The notes under the pieces were generated by a model. The model was not told the origin of the DNA, ran no database searches, and saw only the letters and a list, made by a program, of their open reading frames with translations. A stretch of DNA of 64,000 bases from Polynucleobacter sp. MG-6-Vaara-E2 (lineage in GTDB: Bacteria; Pseudomonadota; Gammaproteobacteria; Burkholderiales; Burkholderiaceae), in the NCBI RefSeq assembly GCF_018687695.1, contig NZ_CP061303.1, forward strand, positions 930,001 to 994,000, written 5' to 3'. The position numbers and the translations under genes were made by a program. Shown here in pieces: positions 45,143 through 53,759 of the stretch. How positions within the stretch are numbered: position 1 is the stretch's first letter; every line of letters starts with the position of its first letter.

Positions 45143-46327
45143 TTACATACGCTCGAAGATGGTCGCAATACCCTGACCACCACCGATACACATAGTGACC
45201 AAAGCGTATTTGCCTTGTACACGTTGTAACTCATGAATTGCTTTAGTAGCAATGGCAGCACCCGAGCAACCAATTGGATGACCCAATGCAATTGCACCAC
45301 CGTTCACGTTGGTTTTAGCAGGATCCAAGCCCAAACCTTTGGTCACTGCCAAAGCTTGTGCTGCAAAGGCTTCGTTAGATTCAATTACATCCATCTGATC
45401 CAATTTCAAACCAGCGCGCTCTAGAGCAAGCTTGGTTGCAGGGATAGGTCCTTCGCCCATGATGTGATTAGGAACGCCGGCTACCGCATAAGAAACTAAA
45501 CGAGCAATTGGCTTATGACCGGCTTTCTTCGCCGTTTCAGCATCAGCCAAAACAAAGAATGCAGCACCATCATTAATACCAGAGGCATTGCCAGCGGTTA
45601 CTGATCCGCCCTCTTTCTTAAATACAGCCTTCATCTTGCTCAATGTTTCCATCGTGGTATCTGGCTTCACATGCTCATCAGTATCAAATACAACTTCACC
45701 TTTGCGAGATTTGATAGTGATCGGCACGATCTGTGACTTGAAGCAGCCTTCCTTGATGGCATTTGCAGCACGGCGATGAGACTCAACCGCTAAAGCATCT
45801 TGCTCTTCACGTGTCAGTTTCCATTTTTCAACAAGGTTCTCTGCAGTCACACCCATGTGTCCAACACCAAATGGATCCGTTAGTACAGCCACCATGAGGT
45901 CGAGCATCTTGGTATCACCCATGCGGGCACCACTGCGCATTGCTGGTGAGCCATACATGCCGCGAGACATGACCTCTACACCACCACCAACACCATAGTC
46001 ACAATCACCCAACATAATTTGTTGAGCAGTTGTCACGATTGCTTGTAGGCCGGAACTACATAAGCGGTTCAAGGCCATTGCTACAGACTCCATTGTCAAA
46101 CCAGCTTGAATTGCTGCAACACGTGCAACATAAGCATAACGACTGTCTGTTGGAATGGTGTTGCCAACAGTTACATAATTAATCAGGGCAGGATCAACAC
46201 CGGAGCGAGTGACCGCCTCTTTCATGACGATTCCGCCAAGTTCAGAAGGTTCGAAACTGCTCAAAGAACCATTAAAGGCGCCAATTGCGGAACGTACTGC
46301 ACTTAAGACAACGACATCACGACTCAT
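45143..46327 (-). CDS. Beta-ketothiolase / acetyl-CoA acetyltransferase (BktB-like)
   Basis: 394 residues. The thiolase acyl-accepting Cys90 lies in NRLCSSGLQAI; NEAFAAQALAVT, the His of GHPIGCSGA and Cys of TMCIGGGQG complete the active site. From memory the sequence looks nearer to Cupriavidus BktB than PhaA, so substrates from acetyl- to 3-ketovaleryl-CoA are plausible. It lies downstream of rimO, beyond the phaC-phaB-phaR cluster that lacks its own phaA, so it is a good candidate to provide acetoacetyl-CoA for PHB. Confidence 0.9.
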   Translation of the reverse strand: MSRDVVVLSAVRSAIGAFNGSLSSFEPSELGGIVMKEAVTRSGVDPALINYVTVGNTIPTDSRYAYVARVAAIQAGLTMESVAMALNRLCSSGLQAIVTTAQQIMLGDCDYGVGGGVEVMSRGMYGSPAMRSGARMGDTKMLDLMVAVLTDPFGVGHMGVTAENLVEKWKLTREEQDALAVESHRRAANAIKEGCFKSQIVPITIKSRKGEVVFDTDEHVKPDTTMETLSKMKAVFKKEGGSVTAGNASGINDGAAFFVLADAETAKKAGHKPIARLVSYAVAGVPNHIMGEGPIPATKLALERAGLKLDQMDVIESNEAFAAQALAVTKGLGLDPAKTNVNGGAIALGHPIGCSGAAIATKAIHELQRVQGKYALVTMCIGGGQGIATIFERM

Positions 46328-46407
46328 ATCAATCCCCTTTACTATGCCTAAAAATTAGGCTTATTTGCACTATCTAAATGACACAAGCAGTATTTTTATA
46401 ACAATCG

Positions 46408-47766
46408 TCAAGTTTCGGCTATTAGGTCATGCCCTTGGGAGCTAATGACCGTAGCTCGAATGATTTCACCCGCTCGATAGCGTTTGGAGGGTTTGCTAGG
46501 GGGTAAAACCCGCACTAGACCATCAATTTCAGGGGCATCACCAATACTTCGACCAATTCCACCTGATTCGTCCACGCGGTCAATGATGACCTGAATACGC
46601 TTACCCACTTTTTTGGATAGGCGTTTGATGGATATTTCTTCTGCTTTAGCCATAAATCTAGCCTTGCGGTCTTCACGAACCTGGTCTGGCACTGGATTAT
46701 CAAGCTGGTTAGCAAGCGCGCCATCGACTGGTGAATATGCAAAGCAACCAGCCCGATCAATTTGCGCCTCATCCAAGAAATTCAGTAAATACTCAAACTC
46801 TGCTTCAGTCTCACCAGGGAATCCAGCAATAAAGGTGCTCCGAATGACTAAATCTGGACATGCTTGTCGCCACGTCAAGATGCGTTCTACATTTTTCTCA
46901 CCACTTGCTGGACGCTTCATTCTCTTGAGCACATCTGGATGAGCATGCTGCAATGGAATATCAAGATAAGGCAAGACCCCATAACCATGTTCAGAAAATT
47001 CTGCCATCAGCGGCAAGATGTCGTCCACATGAGGATATGGGTATACATAGTGAAGTCTGACCCAGGCTTGATGTTCGCGCGCTATTTGATTTAACGCGTT
47101 CACTAAATCAAACATTCTGGTTTTTACTGGCTTACCATCCCAAAAGCCAGTGCGATAATGAATATCTACACCATACGCACTAGTGTCCTGCGAGACTACC
47201 AACAATTCTTTAACGCCTGACTCAAAGAGACGTTTCGCCTCAAGCAAGACTTCGCCAATTGGACGAGAAACAAGATCGCCACGCAAATTGGGGATGATGC
47301 AAAAAGTACAGCGGTGATTGCAACCCTCAGAAATTTTCAAATAAGCATAGTGTTTTGGCGTGAGCTTCACACCAGCGGGCGGAACTAAATCAGTAAAAGG
47401 GTCATGTGGCTTAGGTAGGTGCAAGTGAATGGCTTGCATCACCTCATCAGTAGCATGCGGGCCAGTTACAGCAAGGACTTTGGGGTGAATGCTCTGAATC
47501 AAATCACTTCCATCGGCATTCTTCCGGGCACCCAAACACCCCGTAACAATCACTTTGCCGTTTTCAGCAAGCGCTTCACCGATTGCAGAAAGACTCTCCT
47601 CGACAGCAGAGTCGATAAAGCCACAGGTGTTTACGACAACGAGATCAGCGCCTGAATAATCATCAGCGGTCTCATAACCTTCCGAACTCAGTTGCGTGAG
47701 GATGAGTTCAGAATCAACTAAAGCCTTGGGGCAACCCAAGGAAACAAAACCAATTTTTCCAGCCAC
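46408..47766 (-). CDS. rimO: Ribosomal protein S12 methylthiotransferase RimO
   Basis: 452 residues. The N-terminal MTTase domain has cysteines in SLGCPKALVDSE, VVNTCGF and VTGCLGA. The radical SAM motif CNHRCTFCIIP is near 150. A TRAM domain closes the protein. It adds a methylthio group to an Asp of ribosomal protein S12. The start is a GTG two bases after the phaR stop, so translation is probably coupled to phaR, an unexpected pairing of storage regulation with ribosome modification. Confidence 0.95.
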   Translation of the reverse strand: MAGKIGFVSLGCPKALVDSELILTQLSSEGYETADDYSGADLVVVNTCGFIDSAVEESLSAIGEALAENGKVIVTGCLGARKNADGSDLIQSIHPKVLAVTGPHATDEVMQAIHLHLPKPHDPFTDLVPPAGVKLTPKHYAYLKISEGCNHRCTFCIIPNLRGDLVSRPIGEVLLEAKRLFESGVKELLVVSQDTSAYGVDIHYRTGFWDGKPVKTRMFDLVNALNQIAREHQAWVRLHYVYPYPHVDDILPLMAEFSEHGYGVLPYLDIPLQHAHPDVLKRMKRPASGEKNVERILTWRQACPDLVIRSTFIAGFPGETEAEFEYLLNFLDEAQIDRAGCFAYSPVDGALANQLDNPVPDQVREDRKARFMAKAEEISIKRLSKKVGKRIQVIIDRVDESGGIGRSIGDAPEIDGLVRVLPPSKPSKRYRAGEIIRATVISSQGHDLIAET

Positions 47767-47768
47767 AA

Positions 47769-48329
47769 CTAATCTTTTTCAGTTTTGCTAGGCTGTGGTG
47801 TAAATGGAAAGCTACCAAACATATTGTGAGAGCCTTGCATTTGCTCTTGCATTTTCACAAATAAGTCTTTGCTTTGTTCCATATAGTTGCCCATCAGGCC
47901 CTGCATCAGCGGGTTCTGTAGGTTCAACATTTGCGACCAAGCTTCAGGCGTACTACCAGCACCTAAGCCTTTAGTTTGATCACCCAACTTATTGTGAATG
48001 TCCACAAAGGACTGCATAGTCTTCTCGAGATAATTTCCCATCAGACCTTGCATGGAATTACCGTAGAAACGAATAATCTGAGAAAGCATTTGGGTTGAGA
48101 AGACTGGTGCTCCTCCAGCCTCTTCTTCCAGAATAATTTGCAATAGGATGTTGCGTGTTAAGTCTTCATCTGTCTTAGCATCAACAACCTTAAAACTTTC
48201 GTTGGTCATGACTAGACCCTTGATATCTGCCAGAGTCACATAAGTGCTGGTTTGAGTGTCATAAAGACGACGATTTGGGTACTTCTTAATCAGCCGATCT
48301 TCACCAGCTCTTTTGGTACGGGTAGCCAT
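47769..48329 (-). CDS. phaR: PHA synthesis repressor PhaR
   Basis: 186 residues. The PhaR/PHB-acc DNA-binding N-terminal region (RLIKKYPNRRLYDTQTSTYVT) and the two repeated PHB accumulation domains follow. PhaR senses PHB and represses phasin and its own gene. I chose the ATG at 48329, with AAGGAA six bases upstream, over a longer reading to 48389 that adds 20 unconserved residues. It is 110 bases after phaB; the gap contains an inverted repeat that could be its own operator. Confidence 0.93.
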   Translation of the reverse strand: MATRTKRAGEDRLIKKYPNRRLYDTQTSTYVTLADIKGLVMTNESFKVVDAKTDEDLTRNILLQIILEEEAGGAPVFSTQMLSQIIRFYGNSMQGLMGNYLEKTMQSFVDIHNKLGDQTKGLGAGSTPEAWSQMLNLQNPLMQGLMGNYMEQSKDLFVKMQEQMQGSHNMFGSFPFTPQPSKTEKD

Positions 48330-48353
48330 TTTTTTCCTTACTGAATACTGCAA

Positions 48354-48411
48354 CGCAACATCAGTGTAGTTTATCTCTAGTTTGACCAAAAGGTAAACAA
48401 GCTGTGTTGCG
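48354..48411. promoter_or_regulatory. Inverted repeat between phaB and phaR, candidate PhaR operator
   Basis: CGCAACA (48354-48360) and TGTTGCG (48405-48411) are perfect 7-base inverse copies, 44 bases apart, in the 110-base gap before phaR. A further TGCAACG copy overlaps the first. GC-and-TTGC-rich inverted motifs are known for PhaR in related bacteria, so autoregulation is plausible. This is inference only. Confidence 0.3.
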
Positions 48412-48439
48412 CCCTAACAAAACTGCGTTTTTGGCTAGA

Positions 48440-49180
48440 TTAGCCAGTGTGAATACCGCCATTAAGTGAGAAGTCGGCACCAGTTGCATAGCCACCATCT
48501 TCCGATGCAATCCAACAGCAAATGGATGCAATCTCATCCGGAGTGCCCAAACGCTTCACAGGAATGCCGGAAACAATCTTCTCGAGCACGTCCTCACGAA
48601 TCGCTTTCACCATATCAGTACCGATATAGCCAGGAGATACGGTGTTTACTGTAACGCCCTTAGTCGCCACTTCCTGCGCTAAAGCCATTGTGAAACCATG
48701 CAAACCCGCTTTAGCAGTGGAATAGTTACATTGACCGAACTGACCCTTTTGACCATTCACCGAAGAAATATTGATGATGCGACCCCAATTGTTATCAGCC
48801 ATGCCATCAATCACTTGCTTAGTTACATTAAAAAGTGAATTGAGATTGGTATCTATAACGGCTTTCCAGGCATCTGGAGTCATTTTGCGGAATACGCTAT
48901 CACGGGTAATGCCTGCGTTATTTACCAATACGTCGACACGACCAACTTCCGCCTTAACCTTGTCAAATGCCGCAACAGTGCTATCCCAGTCAGATACGTT
49001 ACCCTCTGAGGCAATGAAATCATAGCCAAGAGCCTTTTGCTCACCAAGCCAACGGTCCTTACGCGGTGAATTTGGACCACAACCAGCAATCACCTTAAAA
49101 CCATCTTTTGCCAAACGCTGGCAAATAGCGGTACCGATTCCACCCATACCACCAGTTACATATGCGACTTTTTGAGACAT
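48440..49180 (-). CDS. phaB: Acetoacetyl-CoA reductase PhaB
   Basis: A short-chain dehydrogenase of 246 residues. NAD(P)-binding TGGMGGIG is near 9-16, the NNAG motif near 88, the catalytic Ser in INISSVNGQKGQFGQ, with Tyr-Lys in YSTAKAG. It reduces acetoacetyl-CoA to (R)-3-hydroxybutyryl-CoA for PHB. I chose the ATG at 49180, preceded by AAGGGG; a GTG one codon earlier is the alternative. It lies 26 bases after phaC. Confidence 0.94.
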   Translation of the reverse strand: MSQKVAYVTGGMGGIGTAICQRLAKDGFKVIAGCGPNSPRKDRWLGEQKALGYDFIASEGNVSDWDSTVAAFDKVKAEVGRVDVLVNNAGITRDSVFRKMTPDAWKAVIDTNLNSLFNVTKQVIDGMADNNWGRIINISSVNGQKGQFGQCNYSTAKAGLHGFTMALAQEVATKGVTVNTVSPGYIGTDMVKAIREDVLEKIVSGIPVKRLGTPDEIASICCWIASEDGGYATGADFSLNGGIHTG

Positions 49181-49206
49181 CACTTTCCCCTTGTAAAAAA
49201 CCTGTG

Positions 49207-50853
49207 TTAATTATTCGTTTGCAATTGATCTAAGCTGCTTTTTTCTTTTACGTAAATACCCGGCGCAGCTTCCAACTTTTTATATTTGGCATTACCAAAT
49301 GTTTTGCTTGCCGGTTTGCGTTCCCCTCCGAATTGCTCTAACCATGCGGTGTAATTTGGCCACCAGCTTCCAGGTATTTGTTTAGCGCCTTCTAACCAAG
49401 CTTCGGCTGTGGGCTCAATCTTGTTGTTCTCAAAGTAATAACGTTTGTTCTTAGCAGGAGGATTAATCACTCCTGCAATATGTCCAGAGGCGCCCAATAC
49501 AAAGCGGTTCTTCCCCTTAAGAATGTGGGTAGATTGGTAGGCAGATTGCCAAGGAACAATATGATCCTCTTGAGATGCATAGAGGTATGCAGGGCATTTG
49601 ATCTTGCCCAGGTCAATCTTTTCACCGCAAATGGTGACTTTGCCGGGCTTTATCAGATCATTCTGTAAATAGGTGTGACGCAAATACCAGCAATACATAT
49701 TGCCGGGGAGATTCGTGGAGTCTCCATTCCAATATAAGAGATCAAATGGTGGTGGGGAATTTCCCTTTAAATAGTTCTCAACAACATAGTTCCACACTAA
49801 ATCATTTGGCCTGAGGAATGAGAAAGTATTACCCAAATCAAGACCAGACATCATTCCGTATTTACCACCCTTGCCGCCGATAGTGTTCTCTCGAAGTTCA
49901 ACCATGCCTTCATCAATAAAGACGTCTAAGATGCCAGTGTTAGTAAAATCAAGCAAAGTTGTAAACAAGGTCAAGCTAGCTGCAGGATGCTGATCACGTG
50001 CAGCCAACACCGCGAGTGCTGAAGTCGTCAAGGTTCCGCCAACGCAGAACCCCAATATATTAATTTGCTTAGATGCACCAATGTCTTGAACCACTTCAAT
50101 AGCCTTGATGACGCCCTTGCCAACATAATCTTCCCAACTCACTTGGGCCATAGACGCATCTGGGTTCTTCCAAGAGACCAAAAACACTGTATGCCCTTGA
50201 GACACCATATGTCTCACTACGGAGTTATCTGGCTGTAAATCTAAGATGTAATACTTATTAATGCATGGGGGCACCATTAAATAAGGTCGCGAGAAAACGG
50301 TCTCTGTCAGCGGTGTGTACTGAATTAATTCAAAAAGCTCATTACGAAACACCACATGACCTTCGGTGGTGGCAATATTTTTACCAACTTCAAATGCACT
50401 CTCATCGGTAATGGATACTTTGCCCTTTTTCATATCACCCAGTAAATTCACAATCCCTTTTTGAATGGATTGACCTTGTGTACTGATGATGTTCTCAAGG
50501 ACCTCAGGATTGGTGGCAATGAAATTCGATGGGGACAAGGCATCAATCATTTGCTCTGTAGTGAATAAAATCTTCTGACGGGTTTTCTCATCCGTATCAA
50601 CCGCTTGAGCTAGAGACAATAAGTGTTTTGAATTGAGCAAATAGGTTGCTGCGATAACCTTGCTCCAAGAGGAGTGCCATGCTTTTCCTGAAAAGCGACG
50701 ATCTTTGACTTCAATTGCCTCGGGATTTGTCGCAATATGAGCCAACTCAGTGAAATATTCTTTTTGAATTTCAGCTAAGCGCTCTTGTGGAATTAGTGCC
50801 ATGTGGTGCGGAGCCAAAGAAGGCGTTGCACCAGTGTTCATGCCTGCAAACAT
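49207..50853 (-). CDS. phaC: Poly(3-hydroxyalkanoate) polymerase, class I PhaC
   Basis: 548 residues, slightly shorter than the ~590 of Cupriavidus PhaC. The lipase-like box GFCVGGT places the catalytic Cys near 270; the Asp lies in ASQEDHIVP and the His in GASGHIAGV. It polymerises (R)-3-hydroxyacyl-CoA. It starts the phaC-phaB-phaR unit. The ATG at 50853 has AGAG ten bases upstream; a second ATG four codons later is possible. Confidence 0.96.
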   Translation of the reverse strand: MFAGMNTGATPSLAPHHMALIPQERLAEIQKEYFTELAHIATNPEAIEVKDRRFSGKAWHSSWSKVIAATYLLNSKHLLSLAQAVDTDEKTRQKILFTTEQMIDALSPSNFIATNPEVLENIISTQGQSIQKGIVNLLGDMKKGKVSITDESAFEVGKNIATTEGHVVFRNELFELIQYTPLTETVFSRPYLMVPPCINKYYILDLQPDNSVVRHMVSQGHTVFLVSWKNPDASMAQVSWEDYVGKGVIKAIEVVQDIGASKQINILGFCVGGTLTTSALAVLAARDQHPAASLTLFTTLLDFTNTGILDVFIDEGMVELRENTIGGKGGKYGMMSGLDLGNTFSFLRPNDLVWNYVVENYLKGNSPPPFDLLYWNGDSTNLPGNMYCWYLRHTYLQNDLIKPGKVTICGEKIDLGKIKCPAYLYASQEDHIVPWQSAYQSTHILKGKNRFVLGASGHIAGVINPPAKNKRYYFENNKIEPTAEAWLEGAKQIPGSWWPNYTAWLEQFGGERKPASKTFGNAKYKKLEAAPGIYVKEKSSLDQLQTNN

Positions 50854-50920
50854 AGTTATCTCTTCATTTAAGAGAGACCATTCTGCATCTAGAAGGTATA
50901 TAGAGTTATACGCAATAACC

Positions 50921-50941
50921 CTAGCTGTAGAGCTGAGCTAG
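50921..50941. repeat. Inverted repeat upstream of phaC
   Basis: CTAGCT and AGCTAG form a perfect 6-bp inverted repeat around a nine-base centre that itself contains GAGCT. It lies about 70 bases before the phaC start in its probable promoter region. It could be an operator; no partner is known. Confidence 0.3.
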
Positions 50942-50978
50942 TAATTACCCTCGGATGAAAGGGTGATAAAAATTGCGA

Positions 50979-51746
50979 TTATTGAGATGGATCAATCCAA
51001 ATCAGGCTAGCAAACCTTCCAGTCACTCCATCTCGGCGATAGGAAAAAAATTGATTGGCTTGTGTCACAGCACAAAAATCACCACCATCAATCTGATGCA
51101 CGCCTATAGATTGAAGTCTACTGCGCGCCAAAGAATAGATATTGGCTAAATACTTTCCTGGCTTTTGCGGAATCGAAGTGAAAGCATCTTCCGAGTAGGG
51201 AATTCCAGATTCATTGAAGGCTTGCACAACATCCTGCCCAACCTCGAAAGCCAAAGGACCAATTGCAGGGCCTAGCCAGGCCACTACTTCACTTGCGTCA
51301 TCCTCATCTGCCGATAGGCTACGCATAGTTTTGACCGTATTCTCTAGCACTCCAGCACATAGACCCCGCCAGCCAGCATGGGCTGCACCAATAACTGTTC
51401 CGCTCTGATTGGAAAACAGAACTGGTAAACAATCAGCCGTCATGATGGAAAGTACTTCACCAGGAATATTGCTCACAATGGCATCAGCTTCGCTACACCG
51501 TTCAGATGGCGTGCTTACTCTAGTCCCATGCACCTGAGTTAACCACAGAGGCTCTCCTGGAAGATAGCTTCTTAATAGCTCTCTATTTTTAGAAACATTC
51601 CCAGGTAAGTCCCCAACATGATTTCCTAGGTTTAGAGAATCATAGGGAGCGCCGCTGATACCCCCAACTCTAGTAGTCACCAAAGTTTGAATGGATGCTG
51701 GAGCATTCCAATTCGGCTTAATAAAGCTAGCCTGCAAATTAGTCAT
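50979..51746 (-). CDS. pgeF: PgeF/YfiH multicopper-oxidase-like (polyphenol oxidase) protein
   Basis: About 255 residues with family motifs TTRVGGISGAPYDSLNLG at the start, TADCLPVLF and GAAHAGWRGLCAGVLEN. The conserved His and Cys bind zinc. YfiH homologues have been reported as purine nucleoside phosphorylases and in peptidoglycan editing. I chose the ATG at 51746, which overlaps the rluD stop (ATGACTAA); an ATG at 51758 is equally possible. It follows rluD, the conserved rluD-yfiH order. Confidence 0.92.
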   Translation of the reverse strand: MTNLQASFIKPNWNAPASIQTLVTTRVGGISGAPYDSLNLGNHVGDLPGNVSKNRELLRSYLPGEPLWLTQVHGTRVSTPSERCSEADAIVSNIPGEVLSIMTADCLPVLFSNQSGTVIGAAHAGWRGLCAGVLENTVKTMRSLSADEDDASEVVAWLGPAIGPLAFEVGQDVVQAFNESGIPYSEDAFTSIPQKPGKYLANIYSLARSRLQSIGVHQIDGGDFCAVTQANQFFSYRRDGVTGRFASLIWIDPSQ

Positions 51747-52782
51747 GTGAGCGTTCATTCTGAATAGACGCCAGCACAACAGATTCTTGAGGCAAATCGG
51801 CTTCAGTCATACCCACCTGAGTTAACAGAACCATCAGGTCTGCTGGAGGCAAGCGAAACCAGCTGCTGAGCTCGTTAGTAACCGGATGCTGAAGGTTTAG
51901 GGCAAAGGCATGCAGTGCCTGTCGTTCAAATGGAAGTGACTGGGCGACTCCAGGAGTCTTTTTGCGATAGACGGGGTCACCAAGCAAAGGAAATCCAAGA
52001 GACTCAAGGTGTACTCGAATTTGATGAGTGCGCCCCGTCTCTAGACGGCACTCGAGCAAAGCCACCGGCGATTCATTAAATGCACCCCTGGCCAAGCGCC
52101 GAAATAAAGTTGCGGCAGGCTTACCTTGCGGACTGCCTGCAGCCATTTTTAAGCGATCGCGTTGATCACGCCCAACACTTGCAAGCACTTTCCCTTGGCT
52201 TGGCGCTTCCCCCCAAACCCAAGATAAATACCGCCGCCCCACTGTTCTGTCCTGAAGCTGTCTGACTAGTGAGGTTTGTGCTTGCGCGGTTCTGGCAACG
52301 ACCATCAAACCAGAAGTATCTTTATCTAGGCGATGAACAATTCCTGCGCGGGGCAAGGATTTAAGTTCTGGATATCTAAATAAGAGGCCATTTAATAAAG
52401 TGCCTGACCAATTTCCTGCGGCTGGGTGAACTACTAAACCGGCAGGCTTATTGATCACAATCATTGCATCATCTTCGTAGACCACATCCAAGGGAATGTC
52501 TTCTGGGCTAAAGGCAAACTGCTCGGGCATCTCCTGTGGAAACACCTTAATACTCTCTCCACCTCTAAGCAAATAACGAGCTTTAGTCACTTTGCCATCA
52601 ACCATCACCGCCCCGGCTTCCACCCATGTTTTGAGGCGATTTCGAGAATAATCCGGCAAAGAGCCTGCTAGCACCTTGTCTAGACGCTCGCCAGCCATCT
52701 CCATGGGGATTTCCAGGGAGATGAAATCCTCTTCATCGATATAATCAATGGGATTCGAATCAGGAGTTTGCGGCAATGCCAC
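51739..52782 (-). CDS. rluD: 23S rRNA pseudouridine synthase RluD
   Basis: 347 residues: an S4 RNA-binding domain (GERLDKVLAGSLPDYSRN, near 33-50), then the RluA-type catalytic domain with HRLDKDTSGLMVVA holding the catalytic Asp near 150. It modifies helix 69 of 23S rRNA. The start is a GTG (52782) that overlaps the bamD start region head to head. The N-terminal ~25 residues are acidic and not conserved, so a later start cannot be excluded. Confidence 0.94.
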   Translation of the reverse strand: MALPQTPDSNPIDYIDEEDFISLEIPMEMAGERLDKVLAGSLPDYSRNRLKTWVEAGAVMVDGKVTKARYLLRGGESIKVFPQEMPEQFAFSPEDIPLDVVYEDDAMIVINKPAGLVVHPAAGNWSGTLLNGLLFRYPELKSLPRAGIVHRLDKDTSGLMVVARTAQAQTSLVRQLQDRTVGRRYLSWVWGEAPSQGKVLASVGRDQRDRLKMAAGSPQGKPAATLFRRLARGAFNESPVALLECRLETGRTHQIRVHLESLGFPLLGDPVYRKKTPGVAQSLPFERQALHAFALNLQHPVTNELSSWFRLPPADLMVLLTQVGMTEADLPQESVVLASIQNERSHD

Positions 52783-53690
52783 GCTTAAAGAGCCTTTCAG
52801 TTATGTCCGACGTAATATCAGACGCCAGTTTAAGGCTTGCTGGGTCATTAGCCCCTCAAAAATTTCCTACCCGTAATGGCATAGGTTTATTTGGCATCCT
52901 CTTTTTAGCCATATGCTCTTCAATTTTATTAAGTGCATGTGCCGGTAGCGATGGTCAAAAAGACGATACCGATATTTGGTCTGAATCCAAGCTTTACTCT
53001 GAAGCAACCGATAAATTAAACGATGGTGACTTTGCAAAGTGCGGCAAGTACTTTGACAAGCTAGAGGCCCGCTTTCCTTTTGGACCTTATTCACAGCAAG
53101 CGCAAATTAATGCTGCATATTGCTATTGGAAAGCACAAGAACAAACTCAAGCCCTGGTAGCGATCGATCGTTTCATTAAATTGCATCAAGGTAGCCCAAC
53201 GCTTGATTATGCGTACTACTTGAAAGGCCTGATTACATTTAATGATGATCTTGGCTGGTTGGGTAAATTTACCGGTCAAGACTTAAGTGAGCGCGACCCT
53301 AAAGCAGCCAAAGAAGCATTTGAATCTTTCAAGACTGTGGTTGAACGTTTTCCTGATAGCAAGTACGCACCAGACTCATTGGATCGGATGCGCTATATCG
53401 TCAATTCTCTCGCTGAGGCTGATGTCATCGTGGCGCGCTTCTATTACCAGCGCGGCGCCTATCTTGCCTCTGCAAACCGTGCACAGCTCGTGATTCGTGA
53501 TTACGATCGTGCTCCTGCGGTTGAAGAAGCGCTCTATATATTGACAAAGTCTTATGAAAAACTGGGTATGACACAGCTCAGCAACGATACAGCTCGCGTA
53601 TTTAAACTGAACTTCCCGGATAGTCAGATGATGGAAACTGGCCAACGCGTGCAAAAAGAACGTAAGTGGTGGCAGATCTGGAATAAGTAA
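52776..53690 (+). CDS. bamD: Outer membrane assembly lipoprotein BamD
   Basis: 304 residues. A lipobox SSILLSAC lies unusually far in, with Cys near 55. Five tetratricopeptide repeats follow (FGPYSQQAQINAAYCYWK, LDYAYYLKGL, RFPDSKYAPDSLDRM are recognisable). BamD is the essential BAM-complex lipoprotein. AGGAG lies about ten bases before the ATG at 52776; an in-frame ATG at 52803 would still give a 46-residue leader. The gene is head to head with rluD, sharing seven bases at the 5' ends. Confidence 0.92.
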   Translation: MPRLKSLSVMSDVISDASLRLAGSLAPQKFPTRNGIGLFGILFLAICSSILLSACAGSDGQKDDTDIWSESKLYSEATDKLNDGDFAKCGKYFDKLEARFPFGPYSQQAQINAAYCYWKAQEQTQALVAIDRFIKLHQGSPTLDYAYYLKGLITFNDDLGWLGKFTGQDLSERDPKAAKEAFESFKTVVERFPDSKYAPDSLDRMRYIVNSLAEADVIVARFYYQRGAYLASANRAQLVIRDYDRAPAVEEALYILTKSYEKLGMTQLSNDTARVFKLNFPDSQMMETGQRVQKERKWWQIWNK

Positions 53691-53720
53691 TTTTTTGATT
53701 TGCGTCACATGAGCAGATAT

Positions 53721-53754
53721 GAAAAATCCTCTGTAAAAGAGAATTTTTATTTTG
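53721..53754. terminator. Intrinsic terminator between bamD and alr
   Basis: AAAAATCCTCT and AGAGAATTTTT pair with one mismatch around a GTAAA loop, followed by ATTTT. It lies between the convergent bamD and alr stops and can serve both. Confidence 0.6.
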
Positions 53755-53759
53755 AACGC

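Noticed and set aside
46346..46360. GCCTAA-AAA-TTAGGC hairpin between rimO and the thiolase as a terminator
   Set aside because: No U-run follows it on the minus strand, where both genes are read; it is too short to call.
50944..50964. ACCCT/AGGGT hairpin after pgeF as a terminator
   Set aside because: The five-base stem is followed by AATTACT, not a U-run, so termination is not supported.
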